Notes: a model not told the origin generated them from the sequence alone. DNA of 64,000 nt from Zychaea mexicana (GCF_025766255.1 NW_026516687.1:62001-126000), one strand, 5' to 3'. Shown: positions 10,200-24,400, counted from the stretch's first letter. Program-made: numbers and translations.

Positions 10200-11925
10200 A
10201 TAAAGTTTGAACCAGACAAACCAATTCCTAAAGGCGTATTTTTAATACTCCGCGGAGACTTGCACGCATATGATAGTAATGCGCTCCCCCTTATCCCAAT
10301 GGTCTCTTGTCTGATTTTCGCCCTGAATTTCGACGACTGCAAGAGTTATAATGTTCTTCCGCTGTTCAACGTCTTGAAGACTGGTGACTGGGCAAATCAT
10401 GAGCTTGTGTTTGCTGAAATGGTCAAGCAACCGCGAATATTGGAAAAACGGCTTCAACTGATCAACAACTCTCTTAACACCATAGCAAAGCAGAAGAAAT
10501 GATCATCATCCATTGAATAACTACTGCACACGTGTGGCACAATACTACAAGTGAAAGAGTCCTTTCATTCAATTTACTTTGACTTGGGAACTTGAACGAG
10601 AAAAGGCACTGGCAAAGCATCAATGGTGCCGAAGTTACACGTTTGGGAGCAATGGAGTTTGGACGAGAATTAGATCAATCTGCTATTGAACTTGCTCAGA
10701 AGGACGATGATGTTTTCACTATGATCTCCAAATACTTATCAAAGCAAGAAGCAGACGGCGTGATCTATCAAGAAAGCACTAAAAGGGCCATGTTCAAGCA
10801 GCAAGCGTTTAAACTCTATTAGAGATTGAAAGCAGGAGAGTTTAATATCGATGATGAACGGCACTGGATGAAATGCGGCTTGTCGTCAATACTAGATCTT
10901 GTCAATGTATCACCGGCCAGAGAATTCTTGAATTCAAACAATGATGATGATGATGATTGGCATGTGATACAAAATCTATTTACGTCAAAGTAACATCTCT
11001 GTGAACCACATCTTCCTGAGGTATTCAGCCAAACTTGGGATATTGTTGCTGCTATCTTGACACGTACAAACGACGCTGAAAAAGTCAAGAGGTATGTAAA
11101 CAATATTAAAACCAATGGTTGTGAAACGAGAAATTACTGGATCTTATACACGTCGTCCTGGTGATTGTCGAAAACAACAGCTTCTTATTGGATCCTACCA
11201 ACATCGATCGGGTGACAGAATATGACTTTTTAACGCAAGTATGGGTCCCATTAATCGAGGCCATTATCGACATTCATGCTATGCTGAGGATGAGGATTGG
11301 TAAATCAAGTCCTAAAGCTGGTACAATGGCTAGAAAAAGACCTTATGATGAGGTCAACGTTAAATTCAAAGAGGTTGTACGTATACTGTATAACTCACGT
11401 CAGAAAGAGCATGATCTTTGCCTCGAAGCTGCAAAGAACGGAAGCAACATCGTTGACTAGCGGTTTATTAAAACTGTTTCGGGAGGCGAAGGATGATTTG
11501 GATGACCTGATCAATCACATTTTACACAGTGATCCCGCTTCTCGCCCATGCTCTGGGTACATGCAAACGAATGGTGCTCATTGTCATCTCGATTCAATAC
11601 ATTTGGCGAAACCTGGTCTCTACGTTGCTGTTCACCAAGCAGAATTACATTTTCCAAGGAGCTTTGCCGCCTTTGCCAATTTTAAGCTACCAATGAATAT
11701 GCTTTTAAATATTATATATAGACTTGAGCGCACTGTCACAATAATCCACAAGTCGATCGATAGAGTTGATGATCGTAGCCGTAACCAACTTGACAAGATC
11801 GTCCACCAACAAGACGACACTCTGCTACCATGTGAAGTGGCATACATTACACGCCCAACATACTATGATCCACCCACCGGCGACTATACCACCCAGACAT
11901 CAAATGGCCTTCATCTTCCATGAGG
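10200..11925 (+). pseudogene. decayed gene, family not named
   Basis: A once-coding plus-strand region now broken by stops and frameshifts. Protein-like segments follow one another in different frames: about 10203-10502 (LPLFNVLKTGDWANHELVF, ILEKRLQLINNSLN), about 10590-11159 in another frame and interrupted by in-frame stops at about 10820 and 10991 (DERHWMKCGLSSILDL, HLPEVFSQTWDIVAAIL), about 11161-11460 in a third (TEYDFLTQVWVPLIEAI), and about 11440-11923 in the second frame again (SIHLAKPGLYVAVHQAEL). Composition and order look like one long protein of about 550 residues. From memory, similar TGDW/WVPLIEA proteins of unknown role occur in multiple copies in Mucoromycota, but I could not check this. 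The alternative is a real multi-exon gene, but the breaks do not sit at good splice sites. Confidence 0.6.
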
Positions 11926-12956
11926 AACTGAATGTATTCAACAATGTTGCCGTTCGGGAAGCGCGTGAAAGACATAGTCGCAAGTAGAGTGATTCTAAGC
12001 GTGTGTCGCGGATGGTGTTGATCCAGGTTACTGCTTTTTCTTAAACCCCTCAAAAATCCCATAAAAGACCCTCACCCGTTCAAAAGATACTCTCAACAGC
12101 ACAAGCTGCACCGAATTCGAGCTCTGCAGGTCCAGCATATCATATGAAGCAGCTAGTTCATATCATCCGTAAGATCATCGTTATAAACATTCTCCCGTGT
12201 TGTGCGTCGCAGTTTTATTAAACATTTCAGTGTTGTATATTCTCGGCTTTGACGATCTCAATCGTTTTTATAATACATGTCGAGAAGTGTATCGCTGCGA
12301 CGTCTATAATGTTATGGTTGTTTGAGCAAAGTTAATATGCTATCAACTGGGATTCCAAAATTGTAAATGTGTCCATGTAAGGCTTAGGCAACACAAAGAA
12401 ACTGTTTAATATCCGTATCAGCAGTCAGCGTTACACTTCAGCTGCAGTAGTATAAGGGACTGATGTCATTTGTATGATTTAAACAAGGAAAAGGCAACCT
12501 CGCACACAGTCCAAATATATGCTGCGTGAGGCAGAAGCCTTCTCAGCTCCGACCTCATCAAATGAAAAATTGCGACCATACCAACCGCTGTTGGCAGCTT
12601 CAAATGCACGCATGTTACTAAATTTAGTTAAGCAATCGCGTGTTCCGTTTGCTGTTCCGCCCTTTCTGCTTGTGCTTGCTATATTACTGACGGGCGAAGT
12701 ACGAACTACAGGTCCTCTTTGTTACTTTATTCGTGAACTGGCAACCCTTCCCTCATCCCTCCTCCACTTTTGTTGTTTCTTCTTCCTTCTTTTCTCTCGT
12801 CCCATTACTTTCCTTCTCTCTCTCTCTCTCTCTTTCTTACCTATCTACTCTTCTTTTCCATCCCCTTTCCTCACTTCTTTTCCGTGCCTCTACAAGTCTC
12901 TCAAGCCTGTGCTAATAATTGCAAGGGGTGTTTGAAGCTGAAGGAGCCTTATAAGA
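11926..12956. other. gap containing subtilase promoter
   Basis: About 1 kb with no recognised gene up to 12.5 kb. An open frame at 12519-12935 is low complexity (Phe/Ser/Pro from a pyrimidine tract) and is read as promoter or leader. A CT run at about 12814-12833 within a long pyrimidine-rich zone (about 12740-12900) lies upstream of the protease start. Confidence 0.5.
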
Positions 12957-15900
12957 ATGCTTTATCACACTAGTTTACTATTACCCCTACTACTGGTGCT
13001 CTGGTGTTCTAGCACTATCACTACTAGTACTGCTACTCAACAACAACAACAACAACAACAACAACGTCGAAATGGCCGAAATGGGTACATTGTCGAACTT
13101 TTACGTCCCCCGAGCGAATCAACATTCTTTGACAGTGGCGACGGCGACCAACACTCTCCCAATCGTAAAGTGGTGCGCTACACATACGATTCCGACCTGT
13201 TATACGGTGCCTCGGTCGAATTTGATGATTCCGCTTCCGCAAAGGCCGCACTTGCCCACCCAGATATAATTAATGCTTGGCCAATCACACATCATTCACG
13301 ACCAACCGGTATCGTGGATACAGCCGAAAAGGTTGTCGACAAAGCCATGAGTTGGCGGGGATACTCACCTGTAAGTACAGAAGCAGACCTTTTTTTTACA
13401 TTAAGAAATGCCCTGCTACATATAAAAGAGGCAACGCCATGAAATATTGGAGTTTGATTGTTTTTGTTCGTTGTCGTCATTCATTATCATTATTATTTCG
13501 TTGTTGCTGCTGCCTTTGTATCGTAGGAACAAGTGCCAGTGCTGACCCGAAGCTACAACGAAGCATACCGCGAACTTGGCGTCAATGGATCCAGCGTACG
13601 GGTTGGCGTCATTGATTCCGGTGTGGATTATCGCCACCCAGCACTTGGCGGATGCTTTGGTTCCGGGTGTAAAATAGAGTTCGGCTACGATTTGGTTGGC
13701 GATGCATATAACGGAACGCACGAATCAATTCAAGAGGACGACGATCCGCTGGATAACTGCCCCCCTACTGCAGGTACACTTTATTGTTCTCTTTTCTTCT
13801 TTTCTCTGCAGGCAAAGCAAAAGAAATAAAAAACCAGAGTTGCTGTTAAAATTATATCAACTGACCCGAGGTCGCGGTTTTTTTCATTAGTTGGTGCTAC
13901 CGGCCATGGCACCTTTGTGTCAGGTAAGTGTTCTACACGCATTTACTACGTCATGTAAACAGTGAACCTTGTCTAACCGTATTCTATTATTGTTTATGTA
14001 GGATTGATCGGTGCCACAGATACCCAACTTGTAAGTGTCGACGATGGCTCATTGTTGATATTTGAGCCAGAACATATCATGTGAAGGAGAAAGATAGACT
14101 AAGATCCATATGATATACTGCAACAATAGAACTGGACTGGTACAGCACCAGCAGCAACGTTAGGCATGTGGAGGTATGGAGAGAAACTAGGATGAAATTT
14201 ATTTAGCTTGATTCTACAGTATACGCGCATGGATGGGATGTGTTCTAGATCGCCCATACAACCAATTCGTAGATCATTAATGCTAAAGTTGTCAATATTG
14301 TTTCCTGTAGAGTTTTCGGCTGCAACTCACAAATTGCGACTACGGATGTATTCCTCAAGGCCATGGAAATGGCCTATAAAGCCGACATGGATATTCTCAA
14401 TCTATCGTTTGGTCAAGATGGTGGATGGCACGAAGACGCTGTATCTGTGTTTGCTGATAGGCTCGTGTCACGAGGCGTGCATGGTAAGAGAGACAAAGAA
14501 GAACAGCAGAGGTGTAACCTTCTTCTAATTTTAGAAGAAGAAGCCAAAATCTAACGCCTTGAACTATTTTTATATAAAAACAGTGGTGGTTGCTAGTGGC
14601 AACATTGGCACAAGCGGCATCATGCTGACAGCATCTCCCGCAACAGGAAATGGGGTCATTGCTGTTAGTTCTTCCATGAACAGTCAGCTGCCTGGATTCG
14701 TCCTAGAGGTGACGAAAGATAACACTGATTTTCTTGATATCCGTACGTTTGTTTGTTTCTCTTTGCTTCTCATAGTGGAACAACAAATAACCTTATTCTA
14801 TGTAAACTAGCTTACCGCACCATTGTCAATCAGCCGATTTCTTTCAACCAAACCTTACCGCTTAGATCCATCAACGACTCATGTTCTCCTTTCGATGACG
14901 GCCACAAGTACAAGGGCACTATTACTGTGATCCATGCTAGTGGTGACTGCGACTTGATGACAAAGCTGGACCATGCCAAGAACGCCGATGTTACGATCGC
15001 TCTTGTGTACATGGATAGCACCGAGACGGTCGAGCCCGATACGAGAACCGCTAATGCTCAATTACCTGTCGGATTCATCAATGCGGTCGCTGCCGAGGCC
15101 ATTCTTAAACTGACCACTGCCTCAAAGAGCGACAGCAAAAATGCTCATAACGATGAAAACGTTAAAGGCCATTTTACGCGCTCGTTGGTTGCGCTCAAGT
15201 CTCCCAAAAAGGAAGCCAACCGGATCGCCAGCTTTTCTTCACTTGGTCCTACAAATGAACTTGTTCTGAAGCCCGAGTTGACTGCTACTGGCGGCGACAT
15301 GTTCTCGACCCTACCACTTTACAAGGGCGGTTATGGCGTATTGTCTGGCACTTCCATGTCTGCACCCCTTATCTCTGGTTCTATTGCATTGTTCTTGAGC
15401 GCTTTGGATGAAAGCCAGCGCAAGAACCTGAGCCCCGAAGATGTCAAGGGTGCCTTAATGAACTTTGCCCGTCCAGGTAATGTCAACCTTAGAATATCCC
15501 CTCCATCCACCAGTCACGTCAATACTTCCTGAGCTAATATTGATACATATATGAAGTCGGCTCGCCGATTTCACGGTTCCCTCAATATGGAGACTCACCT
15601 ATCCGCCAAGGCGCTGGCCTCGTTAGTGTCGTGCGCGCTATTCAAGGATATGAACAGTTCCATGTCTCACCCTCCAAGCTCAGCTTCAACGACACCGAGC
15701 ATTTCGTAGAGACACAGACACTTACTATTCACAACCACGGCAGCAAGGACACAACGTTCAATCTGGTGCACGGCCCTGCATTGACTGTGGCAGGTTACAA
15801 TGTCAAAAACACATCTGACTATGTTCCACTCGAGCCCATCAGCTTTGCCGTCCAGGATAAGTCTGTCGCTACGATTTCGTTCGAACAGCTACAAGTTCAG

Positions 15901-16740
15901 GTCCCTGCTGGTGACTCTGTGGAGGTTCAACTGACCTTGAAACCACCATCCAATTTTAACGCAAACTCGCATGCCATTTATGGCGGTTATATTGGCGTTG
16001 AGACCGTCAACAAAACCACGTCTGCCTCTGTTCCATACATTGGCATGGTCGGAAATATGTCTCGCCTACCTATTTTGGATCGCTCGTCCGATGGCGTGTA
16101 TCCATTCCCCAGCGTTGGTAATCCAGACGGTACTATTCTCAAGAACACCGAAACCGGCAAGTACAAGCCCGCTAAATTCCTTCGGCCAACGGTTCTGGTG
16201 CGCTTGTTGACAGGCACGCCGCTTTTGGATTTGGAGATTGTGCAGGACGATGAGGTAATTGGAACCGTGCCATTTGACGAGCTCGGTCCACTTAGCCGTG
16301 CATGGCTGCCACGCAACACTCGTTCCATGACGTCAAGTTCTACTGTGTTCCATGAATATCAGTGGGATGGTCAGTACCAGCCAGACAAGATTATCAGCAA
16401 AACGCAGTACGTGGAAACAGGGACTTATCGTATCCGTGTGCGCGCATTGCATGTCTTTGGCGATCGTGACAATGACGAAGATTGGGACGAATGGCTCTCG
16501 CCTCCGCTCTACATGGATATGGATGCAAGTGACGGTGACGATGATGACAACGGTAGTCTATTGCCTACAGCTAGTATTACTACTAGTGCACCCGGAGAGC
16601 AACCATCAAACAGCTTTGCCAATCATCCCTCTGCAACTGATTTTGCAGCAACTCCTACCCCTACGCCTTTTACGGACGAGGAAGAACCTGTGGTACCTTC
16701 AGGAACAGAAGGCTTCACAGTCTCTGTTAGTCCAGCCTAA
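12957..16740 (+). CDS. secreted subtilisin-family (S8) serine protease
   Basis: Extracellular or cell-wall endopeptidase of the long subtilase type. Nine exons: 12957-13370, 13527-13773, 13891-13923, 14002-14030, 14130-14173, 14311-14483, 14584-14742, 14811-15476 and 15557-16740. All phases match, 982 aa. A signal peptide is clear (MLYHTSLLLPLLLVLWCSS), followed by a poly-Gln run and an inhibitor-like propeptide (residues about 40-135). The catalytic triad is visible: Asp168 (VGVIDSGVDYRHP), His226 (GATGHGTFVSG) and Ser548 (LSGTSMSAP); Asn320 (ASGNIGTSG) is the oxyanion residue. A protease-associated-like insert lies between Asn and Ser (residues about 370-510). After QGAGLVSV comes a Fn3-like domain, then an acidic Ser/Thr/Pro tail with no membrane anchor. 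The C-terminal half lies in one 1.2-kb exon, whereas the catalytic half is cut by seven short introns. Confidence 0.93.
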
Positions 16741-16842
16741 AAAAGTTTTATTGTACTATACGATCATTTCATCACCACCATCAACATCTATCATCATATT
16801 CCCCCGATCTTTATAAAACAACGCAAGCACTCACTCCACACA

Positions 16843-16848
16843 AATAAA
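16843..16848 (+). terminator. candidate polyadenylation signal of subtilase
   Basis: AATAAA about 100 bases after the protease stop codon, in AT-rich sequence. Confidence 0.45.
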
Positions 16849-18484
16849 TAGAAACCTTCAAGAAAATACTTGGCGTACAGTGCACACGTTAAAAAGCGAA
16901 TCAACGTCGCAATATTTTTGTACCGCGTACAGTACGTTCAATTATAGTGATGCAATCGACCCAAAAGCCGAGCGATATAGTATTTTATCCTAAAGGCTCT
17001 TACAGAAATAAAGCAATTGCTTTTATTAACGCGGGGTGTATTCATATCTTTCATGGCTCAAACCCCCATTTTCACTTGCGATACGAAGCAGGCAACCCTT
17101 GAGCATTCTTTATAGTTTGCTTCGAGTTGAGCCTGAAAATCTGAACATTCTGAGGGTGAGATTCCCTCAAGGCGTCCCCGGCTACGAGTGCGAATGTCAA
17201 AATTCGTGAGGTGGATAACGAGAAGCAGTTACCCACTACAGGGGGGGAGCGCATATGCCGGCGACGGCCGCGGTAGCTTGTCAGCGGGTCAAGTGCCGGT
17301 GGCTCCCTGGGTAATCATTTGCCACTAAAGCGATTGCTCTCTAGGTTCTTTATGGACCTGCGCCCATGCGACAGTTGGGCCTGTCTCTGTCCCTATATTC
17401 TCTTTTTCGCTCCCTTTCTTGAGCATTAGCAACGGTCCTGGATCCTGTGGGTTGAGGTACAACCCTGAGGTAAGCAACTCATTGCGTAAAGAAGGTCTAT
17501 AATTGATAAACACGACTCACTAGTTTTTGGTTATATCGGTTGATGATGATGACACGCGCATATAGTCTATAAGAATTCTCAGCGGGTATCATACCCTACG
17601 GTATGTAACTGTTCATCTATTCTATCATAGGAACTTGCTTCAGGCCGACGGAAAACTGACATACTTTGATCGTATCCTATATACGATTTAGTTTCTATGT
17701 TAAAAAGCAGCAAAGGGAAAAAGGAAGGAGAACAGCAAAGTGTAGTAATACAATCCGTCCCGTAAACTGCAACCTCGTTAACATCGATCCTATGACACCA
17801 GTCTTTTCGATGTCACCCTGCTTGGCAACAATTGCCGAGACATCATTTCCGCCGAGCTTCAATATTCGTTACTTTCAGCACTTTCAGCACTTTCAGCTGT
17901 ATCTGGCGGTTGACGTTAACAGGAATCGGATGTTCAATAAATGGATGAACTATTTGCACTTATCTAAATAGCTACTCCATGTTCTTGACTTGATGTACTG
18001 TGTGCTATAAGCCCGCCGTACTTTGATGTTAATCCATAATCACTCTGTCACGTCTATCAAGTGCTGATAGTGTCAGCAGAGTGAGCATCTAGGGCTATCG
18101 ATGAACTAACAAAGATAAAAAACATAATCGTAACAACAAGTATGTATGAACATTAACAAAAGTGGATTATGTACCTCGAACCAGTCATTAATGTATGTGA
18201 GTGATGCTCTTCTATATCTGTACACTTCTTAATCCATGGTCTTGAGTTGATCCAGTCGTTGCATACGAACATTGGATATACTTGCAGGTGGGCAACAGCA
18301 GAGTCACATGGTCGTAAATGTTTGAGCAAGTTAGTCGCTTTATCCGATTACTGTTATTAGTAGCAGAACAGCAAATGTAGTAGTAAAGATTCTTTCTTTA
18401 CAAAATGGAGACTTAGTTTAAAATGCTACCCTTTTCTTTTCCGTTACATTTTTCGTTGACATGTCGCAGTAAGCTTTTTTTTAT
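16849..18484. other. gene-free stretch
   Basis: About 1.6 kb with no supported gene. Minus-strand fragments at about 17325-17513 (including YLNPQDPGPLLMLKKGSEKE) and 17072-17254 look protein-like and could be transposon scraps, but no family was recognised. A 9-base unit ACTTTCAGC is repeated three times at about 17871-17897. Confidence 0.4.
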
Positions 18485-21400
18485 TTATAACTGAGCTAGT
18501 AATCGGGTTTCGCAGTGCGGATCATCACAGCAATCTGCTACTGCTCGAAGTGCGTGCTCGATTATTTCTGCTACATGATCTAACGGGCCAGCCGTACAAG
18601 AGGGTTGATAATGGCTCTTTTCAGAAAAGAATGCCAGGTGTTCCAGATCACCAGCAAACCAATAATTCTCATTGGTATAATCGACGATCTGGTGAACAAA
18701 CTGTGTCAATGTTCGAAACTTGCTAAAATTGATGAGGTCGTCGGCATATGTCGTCCGGTTACCGTCCGAATAGAACGTCAAATCTTTCAAGACGAGTGGG
18801 AAAAAAGGTACGGCGGGAGCAGCAGCTTTTTTGACGGCGGTGGTGCTTTTCGTTAAAGCTTGTCGATAATAGGCCATGTTGTTGCTCACATCCAAATAGC
18901 GTTTCAACATGGCAAAGGTGTTCATGTCTCGACTTGGCAACGACTCCCAAACTTCTTGACCAAGTTTTTGAACTGGTGCGCTAGTCAACGCCATAGTAAT
19001 CACCATACTCGTGTGAAAATTGTTCCATTCCAGACACAGTTTGGAAATTTCGATCAGTTTACGTAACACGGAACGTCGTTGTTTTGTAGTCTTGACTGCG
19101 AGTAGCTCGTGCGGTATCCAATGCGTCAACTAGTGAAAGAATCCGAAATAAGATTTTCTGTTAGAGAAATCATTCCTGCCTGTCTTATGATATAGTGCTT
19201 TATCTATGTGTATATTCTTCTTTTACCATGTTGGCACGTCTGGTCATCATTCCAATATATCCATCATCACCACCTGATGCTGCGTTCCGTCGCCACTGTC
19301 CGCAAAGATAGTCGTAACTCGTAATACATTTTAACGTATAAAAATCAGCAAGCGTCAAGTATCGTGCAACATCGCGCGCTTCTAGTGACAGTAATTGTGA
19401 TGATGATGAGTATATTGGTAGGGCAGCCAGTGCTGACGAAAATGAAGTGGTACTGGTAGGTGTTGATAATGAGGTCGGAGAGCTGGGCGGTGTAGATACA
19501 AATGAAAAAAGATAAGAAGAAGGTGTTGTTGAAATAGTGGTAGTAGATGGTCGACGTTGGAATGGTGGCGATCCAACAAGTGACGAAGGTGTAGGTGGTG
19601 AGCTTGGAGACATTGGTAATACTGCACTACTGTTGTTGTTGTTGAAATTACTGCTGCTGCTACCACTGCTACCGAATGATGCGAGCGAATGGGATGTCAG
19701 TGCCACAAGCGAATGTCTTTGTCGTGCATGCCGGGCCATCTAAATATAACAACCCATTCTTAGTATAGAAGTGCTACTGGATGAAGATCATGATAATATG
19801 ATTATGACTAATGATAGTAATCATGCACGTAGTAGTATTGCATGATTGCCATGATGATCATGTGAACCAAAAAAAAAGCTGCAACATAACCAAAACATAC
19901 CTGCAAATCCAATGCTTCTTTAATCATATTAGCTTCATTTGTAAATCCTGCTCGTTTAATGTCGCCATTAAGAAATGCTTCCAATCGGGTCTGTAAAACA
20001 GGCGTTATCCTGAAATCTTGGTATTGCAGCTTAACCCATCGAGAAATGACGTTTAAAACCCTATCGGTTTTACAAATAAACAGGTTATTATTGTTATTAT
20101 TAATATAAATATCATTATAACTGGTGGGTTACTTGTTTGGAGAACTGCTCTGGGAATCTTTTAGAAATTACTGGCATTGCAACTTACTTGACTTGTATAC
20201 AGTGTTGCCATTTTTTGAAATATTCCGCCTCACCCGGCAACGCCTCGAGATGAAACCGTGCCATCAAATTTTCCAAGAACTCCGTGGAAGCAGTAAATGC
20301 CGTATGATTTAAGATATATGTATCGACATAATCCAGATCTATCATAGTACAATGTTTTCGTATTTTGTTAGTTCAAATCAGCTGATACATTACAGACGAC
20401 ATTTTTTACCTTGTGCAGTTTCATCAGCTAGTTTCAGAAACAGTTTTTCGGCAGTACCAGCTACTACATGTAGTTTCCCAGCTACCATTTTGAGCACTAA
20501 TACATCTCGTCCATTTTCAGATACATGCAGCTGCTTTTGCTGCTTTTGCTGCTGTGGTTGGTCTCGTCCGTGAACGTAGTGGTGGTGTTTGTTTAGTTTT
20601 GTATTGCTGTTACCACTCTTTCCTATATTATGTCGATATCAGAATACATATGATACGTGCAAATTTTTCATAGCACTATGTAAGCTTTTTGCGCATTTTC
20701 CAAACATGCTGTTTTTTGAAAAAAAAAAAACATACCTGATGAGATAGTAGTAGTGGAAGAAGAACAGGACGTTTTGATGGGATCAAGGCCAGCTTGCCGC
20801 AATATCTGTGTAAGAAGCAACAAAGTGTAAGAAACCATAACTTTTAGAAGGAAAGAGAAAAGTGCGCATCAAACCTCATCGTCTGTTTGTAAAGGGTGAG
20901 AGGAAAAAGAGGAGGAAGAAGAGGCAGATTTTTTCAGATTCAGGGATGATTGGTTCCGCCGGATGGACCGTAAAAGATTCCATGAGCTACCATGGTGCTG
21001 GTGGCTATTGCCATTGCTGTACGCCAGTTAGTGACAAAGAAAAGAGTATGAAACATAATAAAAATGTGTCAAATGCTGTTGTTTTCTTTTGGGGGAGGGG
21101 GCAAGAATATAGTTCCAAATATTGACACACTCACTTTGCATGATCACCATTCTCAGTAGCACCCGCCGCTGTTGCAGCAGGTGGTGGCTTTTTCGTGTGA
21201 TCCTGTGGTTGAGCCATGCGATTGTCATTACTTTTACTTCGATTATGATTACTCCTTTGTGGTACGACCAGCGTTTTGAATACTGAAGACAAAGATCCAC
21301 TGCTGCTGTTTTGGCTCGGTGGCAACAGGTACGGAGATAATGATGACGGTGTCTTCTTGTTTTCCTGTTGTTGCTGTTGCTGTTGTGTCGCTACAGCTTT

Positions 21401-24400
21401 CCGTGTGCTGGCGGTGGGATTTGGCGTTACTGGTGTGGCCCGAATGTTTTTGAGTCGTGTCAAGTCACTTTCTGATCGATAGTGCTTCAATGTGCCACTC
21501 GTCATATTCGGTGCATGAAGAAGTTTTTGTTTGTTGTTGTTGTTGTTTTTGTTTGCAGATGAATCTTCTTCTTTGCTTCTGGAAGAAGAAGATGATACAA
21601 ATGTTGGCTCGGCATGCTCTCGGTAGATTGAAACAAGTACGTTTGGCGTCTTACTCCGTTTAGGTGCTGCCACTGGTGGTTGCTGTATTCTCCGTTGTTG
21701 TTGTTGTTGCTGTTCATAATCACCTTTCTTAGTCGTCAGCGGCGACGTTATCGTCTGGCTGTTATCCTTTCTTGATGATGATGATGATGTAGTTACCGAT
21801 ACGTTTGAAGAATGATCGTCATTTTCGTCATCACAAGATGGTGAAGAAAGATTTCCTTCTGCAGTAAACAAATTACTCGTTGATGCTGCTTGTGCGATTG
21901 ATTGCTGTGATGGTGATGATTGGATCGAAAAATAGCAGGAGTCCGATGGTATCATTTTCTGATTTTCCTCTTCTTCAATTTCTTCTGTGCTGCTGGTTAG
22001 CTGGTACTGAGCAAAAGAAGATGGCAAATCGTCACTGCTGGTAATTTGACGCTTTCGGTGCATTGCTCGCTTAGTTTTATCGACAGGTGGACTACACCTT
22101 GACTGTGATTCCTTATCTTGCCCCACTGTAGCTGCTGAAGTTATTGAAAACTGTTGTTGTTGTTCATCTTCATCAGAATTATGCTCGAGAGTACGTATAG
22201 CTGTTTGCCTTGAAAATGGCGGCACAAGTGTTTGCACAGATTTACGGTAACTGCTTTGTTGCGTCGTTTTTGTTGAAAACTGCTGCTGCAGATCCTGATG
22301 GCCAGTAGTGCTCGTCGAAGAGCAGTGGTAGCCGTTATCATTGGGTGATGCTTCTCCATGTTTATTCTCGTCCTTATCGTCAGAGGAAGAAAAGCAGGAA
22401 GTAGTAGTATTAGTAGTAGTAGAAGCAGGAGGAAGAAGAAGAGGAGCGTGATACTGATGGTGATATGTCGTAGGATTAGAGCAATAGGAGGATGAGAACG
22501 AGGACGATGGTGGTACTGTTGCATCGTCTAAATCTGGCTACAATAATTTTAGGGGGTGTTATTAGTTGGAAGAGTGAAAGGAGGGGGTGATGGAGTAAGG
22601 GGTTGGGTAAGGTAATGCACGCAGCAGGCAATATGCGATCGAGAAAGAGTATCGACCTTCTTCTTGTCAAATACAGCAGGTGGCAACAAGAAGGGTAGCA
22701 TCGCAGCCATAAGCTGGAAAATGAAAGAGAGTAAGGTACTTGTCCTTTGAATATTTACCTTTTGGCGTTTGACAGCACTTGTCGGCGGTTGTGGTGCTAG
22801 TTTTACTCCTGTTTCACAAGCGTCATTGTTGTTTACCTTTGTTGCTTCAGACTGCTGCTGTTGCTGGATTTCTGATGCTGCATACTGATTGTTCGTCAGG
22901 GAGTGCTTCTGCTGATGCTGCTGCTGCTCATTAGCGTCAATATTGTCCGCTACTGATGGTGCTATCGTTGTCGCTGATGCATTAGAATGAACAGTCATGC
23001 TCTTCGCCATTTTGCTGCTGCTGCTGCTGCTGTTGCCTCCGTTCGTCGTTCTCGATCGCTTGCTGTTGGTGCGTCCACCGCCAAGAAGATGCTTTAATGC
23101 TTGGGCACTTTTCGATGGCTTCGGTGTGTTTGCTGGCTGCTGTGCTGCTGATCCAACATTTTTCATCATCAGCATTGCTTCACTATAAGTGCTTATAGTA
23201 CTGCTACTACTGCTAATGCTTGTACCGCTACTAATACTGTCGTTGCTACTTTTACTGATGCTACTGCTGTTGCTGATTCGAGAACTGACAAGGTCATCGA
23301 GTAATACAGTTTGATTTTGTTGCTGTTGCTGCAAATTTTGATGGCAGCAGCCACCACCAGGCTGGTGGTGATGGTGATTATGATTGACAGAGGCAGTGGC
23401 AGTTCGGGATGCGACGCTTGTCATTGCTGGTTGACTTTTGAATCCAGATATATTACGCAGGAATCGCTTGCCAACTAGAACCAAGAATTTAAGAAGAGAG
23501 AAAGAGAGAAAAGGTTAGGAATTAGGTTGCTTTGCTTCTCTGGGGTGCCAATGTTAATGAGAGTAGGAGTGGTGTGCAGTGCAGCAGCAAGTGCATCATT
23601 ATCGGAGGAGGGCAGACATTACGTAGAGAGGCAGTTTAAGGCAAGGAAACGTATAAGGCTCAGCGAGCTTATATACACTACGCGTATTTCTTTTCATGTC
23701 CGTCACGCACTCAGATATGATGAAATAAAGGAAACAAACCAAGGAGACTGTGAAAGATACTTGCCTGAAGAGGAGGCTGGAGATTCTTCACTGTCGTTTC
23801 TGCTTTTCAAACAGCGTAAAGGAACGTTTAGAAAAAGGAATAGCAAGAAGGCCTTTTTTTAGTCTTTTTAGTGCTTCAAGAAAACTTACAGCATCTTGAT
23901 GGGAGCTGGGCGATCCGTATCCATCACCATGTGCTGCTGCTTTTGGATTTGTTCTTCTGCTAATGATGCCGCGTTGTTGTTGTGGTTCTCAGGTGGTACA
24001 GGTGCTCCGTTGTTGACAAGCTCCATGCGATCTAAATTACAGAACGTAGAGTGAGTGACTGTACTACACCATGCTATAATGTGTAATAGACTAGATAGCT
24101 CTGTAGTACTAATGCAGGTTGTTGACCCAACCATCGCCGCACATAGACCACGCGTAGATAAAGAAGCAAGGGCCAATTAACTGCGTCACATTACACAAAG
24201 GCCATTGATCGACCCTTGATTTATAACCATGCGATGGACGACAATCTTTACCTTTTCCAGCAGCAGCAACAGCGGTTATGGTGGTAGTGGTAGCCGATTT
24301 TTTGTGACGACAGTGCTCTTGTCGCTGGTGTGATGGGAGTAAAGAAGAAGGTGGAAGTGGTTGGGGGGCAAGTGATTGCCGATTATCAGTCTTATTCTTA

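Noticed and set aside
12519..12935. 138-residue open frame before the protease
   Set aside because: Mostly Ser/Phe/Leu/Pro from a pyrimidine-rich leader, and the protease signal peptide begins afresh at 12957.
16352..16816. 154-residue plus-strand frame overlapping the protease 3' exon
   Set aside because: Out of frame with the conserved protease sequence and without motifs.
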